DNA from: Mycolicibacterium brisbanense
GTDB taxonomy: Bacteria; Actinomycetota; Actinomycetes; Mycobacteriales; Mycobacteriaceae
Direction of reading: 5' to 3'
Assembly (NCBI RefSeq): GCF_001570425.1
Contig: NZ_BCSX01000007.1
Location: 252,341 to 316,340, forward strand
Length of the DNA: 64,000 nucleotides
Below are positions 63,418-64,000 of the stretch, piece by piece. The notes under the pieces are model-generated. The model had not been told where the DNA came from, ran no database searches, and worked only from the letters and a program-made list of their open reading frames with translations. Within the stretch, counting starts at the first letter, position 1. The number at the start of each line of letters is the position of its first letter. Both the position numbers and the translations under genes were made by a program.

Positions 63418-63897
63418 TCACTTTCGCGCTTCACGGCCACCTGCCCGGCTGCGCCGGGCCTTACGGTCGGCTCCACGCTTGACGGCGGCCCCGACTGGGC
63501 CGACGACGCTATCAGGTTCCTCGTAGCGTGCGAGATTGATCGCGGCGTTGTCGTCACGCTGGTGAGTGATCGAACAACTACCGCACCGCCATGTATCTGC
63601 CCAACCGATCTCTTGGACGTGCCCGCAGGCATGGCAGGTCTTCGACGACGGGAACCAGCGGGTAGCGACCACCAACGTAGACCCGTACCAGCCCGTCTTG
63701 TAGGACAGGTGCCGGCGTGGGGTGCCCAGGGCCGCATCGGAGAGTCCGCGCCGTCTGGCGCGGGCACCCGATAGTCCCTGTTGACGCAGCATGCCGGCCG
63801 TGTCTAGACCTTCAACAACGATGCGGCCGTGGCTTTTGGCCAATCGCGTTGTCAGGACGTGTAGGTGATGGGTGCGGACATCGTTGACCCGGCGGGG
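63418..63897 (-). pseudogene. TnpB-type transposon-associated protein, 5'-truncated
   Basis: C-terminal part of an IS200/IS605- or IS607-type TnpB (RNA-guided nuclease ancestor of Cas12). The OrfB zinc ribbon CHACGHVQEIGWADTWRCGSC and the RuvC-III-like HQRDDNAAINLARYEEP are intact, and the RuvC-II Glu lies in RIVVEGLDTAGM. The frame is open only to a stop at 63898-63900 and the N-terminal half with the first RuvC Asp is absent, so the gene is broken. Beyond 63885 the sequence no longer reads as TnpB. An omega-RNA, if any remained, would lie at the 3' side, about 63230-63420. Confidence 0.8.
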
Positions 63898-63901
63898 TCA
63901 A
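63884..63901. repeat. Inverted repeat at the TnpB breakpoint
   Basis: TTGACCC (63884-63890) and GGGTCAA (63895-63901) with a 4-base spacer, exactly where TnpB similarity ends. It may be the end of a different insertion or the stem of a terminator. Confidence 0.35.
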
Positions 63902-64000
63902 GTCCCGGGACGTGGTGTACGACGTCGTCGTGTGATTCTTCGTCGTGGTGGTTCAGGCGGTCAGTGCCGCAGGGGTGTTCTCCTGTTCTGTCGGGGTCTC
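63902..64000. other. Unassigned sequence at window edge
   Basis: The last 99 bases beyond the TnpB breakpoint have no recognisable coding or RNA feature; the sequence continues outside the window. Confidence 0.4.

Overview
The window is a high-GC chromosomal segment of a mycobacterium, most probably a fast-growing Mycolicibacterium-type species. The grounds are GTG/TTG starts and ATGA-coupled operons, a WhiB protein, a PknK-type kinase-LuxR regulator, an F420-type LLM oxidoreductase, a MCR-type racemase, a glutamate-aspartate-phenylalanine tRNA cluster, and a gene order that recalls M. tuberculosis Rv0851c-Rv0860 (SDR, keto-acid decarboxylase, far, SRPBCC proteins, dapC, fadA, fadB). That conserved frame is interrupted by several accessory blocks.

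Layout. 1-3002: fadB (3' end outside the window) and fadA, fatty-acid beta-oxidation. 3298-15685: a large block between fadA and dapC, with a DUF1931 histone-fold protein, a PucR/CdaR regulator, then one eight-gene chaperone-redox operon (dnaK, grpE, cbpA-type dnaJ, cbpM-like, clpB, zinc-type thioredoxin, UBP zinc-finger protein, cNMP/glutaredoxin-like/thioredoxin-reductase-like fusion), and a lone membrane protein. 15772-27554: Old Yellow Enzyme, dapC-like aminotransferase, WhiB, LLM oxidoreductase, SRPBCC and two universal stress proteins, far, keto-acid decarboxylase, FAD oxidoreductase, AhpD-like protein, second SRPBCC and second UBP zinc finger. 27684-36540: a catabolic island with a divergent APC permease, two FAD subunits, a 79-residue membrane peptide, class II aldolase, FGGY kinase, aldehyde dehydrogenase and DeoR regulator. 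36624-43952: small Cys-rich protein, PknK, CtaG-like protein, and a TetR-controlled phytoene-dehydrogenase-like gene and DUF2834 protein. 44020-47104: P450-hydrolase-SDR operon. 47251-52433: IclR-controlled sugar-acid-like operon ending in a hexulose-phosphate synthase/isomerase pair. 52455-62223: TetR, secreted and membrane proteins, a LysR/cupin/quinone-oxidoreductase unit, a second ThDP decarboxylase, and a GGDEF protein. 62694-64000: four tRNAs and a broken TnpB gene.

How genes cooperate. The clearest functional units are the chaperone-redox operon (protein refolding plus thiol chemistry), the DeoR-linked island (predicted transport, phosphorylation, aldol cleavage and aldehyde oxidation of an unknown substrate) and the IclR-linked operon (predicted uptake and phosphorylation of a sugar acid with a ribulose-monophosphate enzyme pair). 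Several regulators sit beside palindromes that look like their operators: DeoR (29328, 35669), TetR (42773, 43439) and IclR (48058, 48151).

Limits. All family calls come from reading translated sequence by eye. Synteny statements come from memory of M. tuberculosis gene order and were not aligned. Substrates of the catabolic operons are not determinable from this sequence alone.
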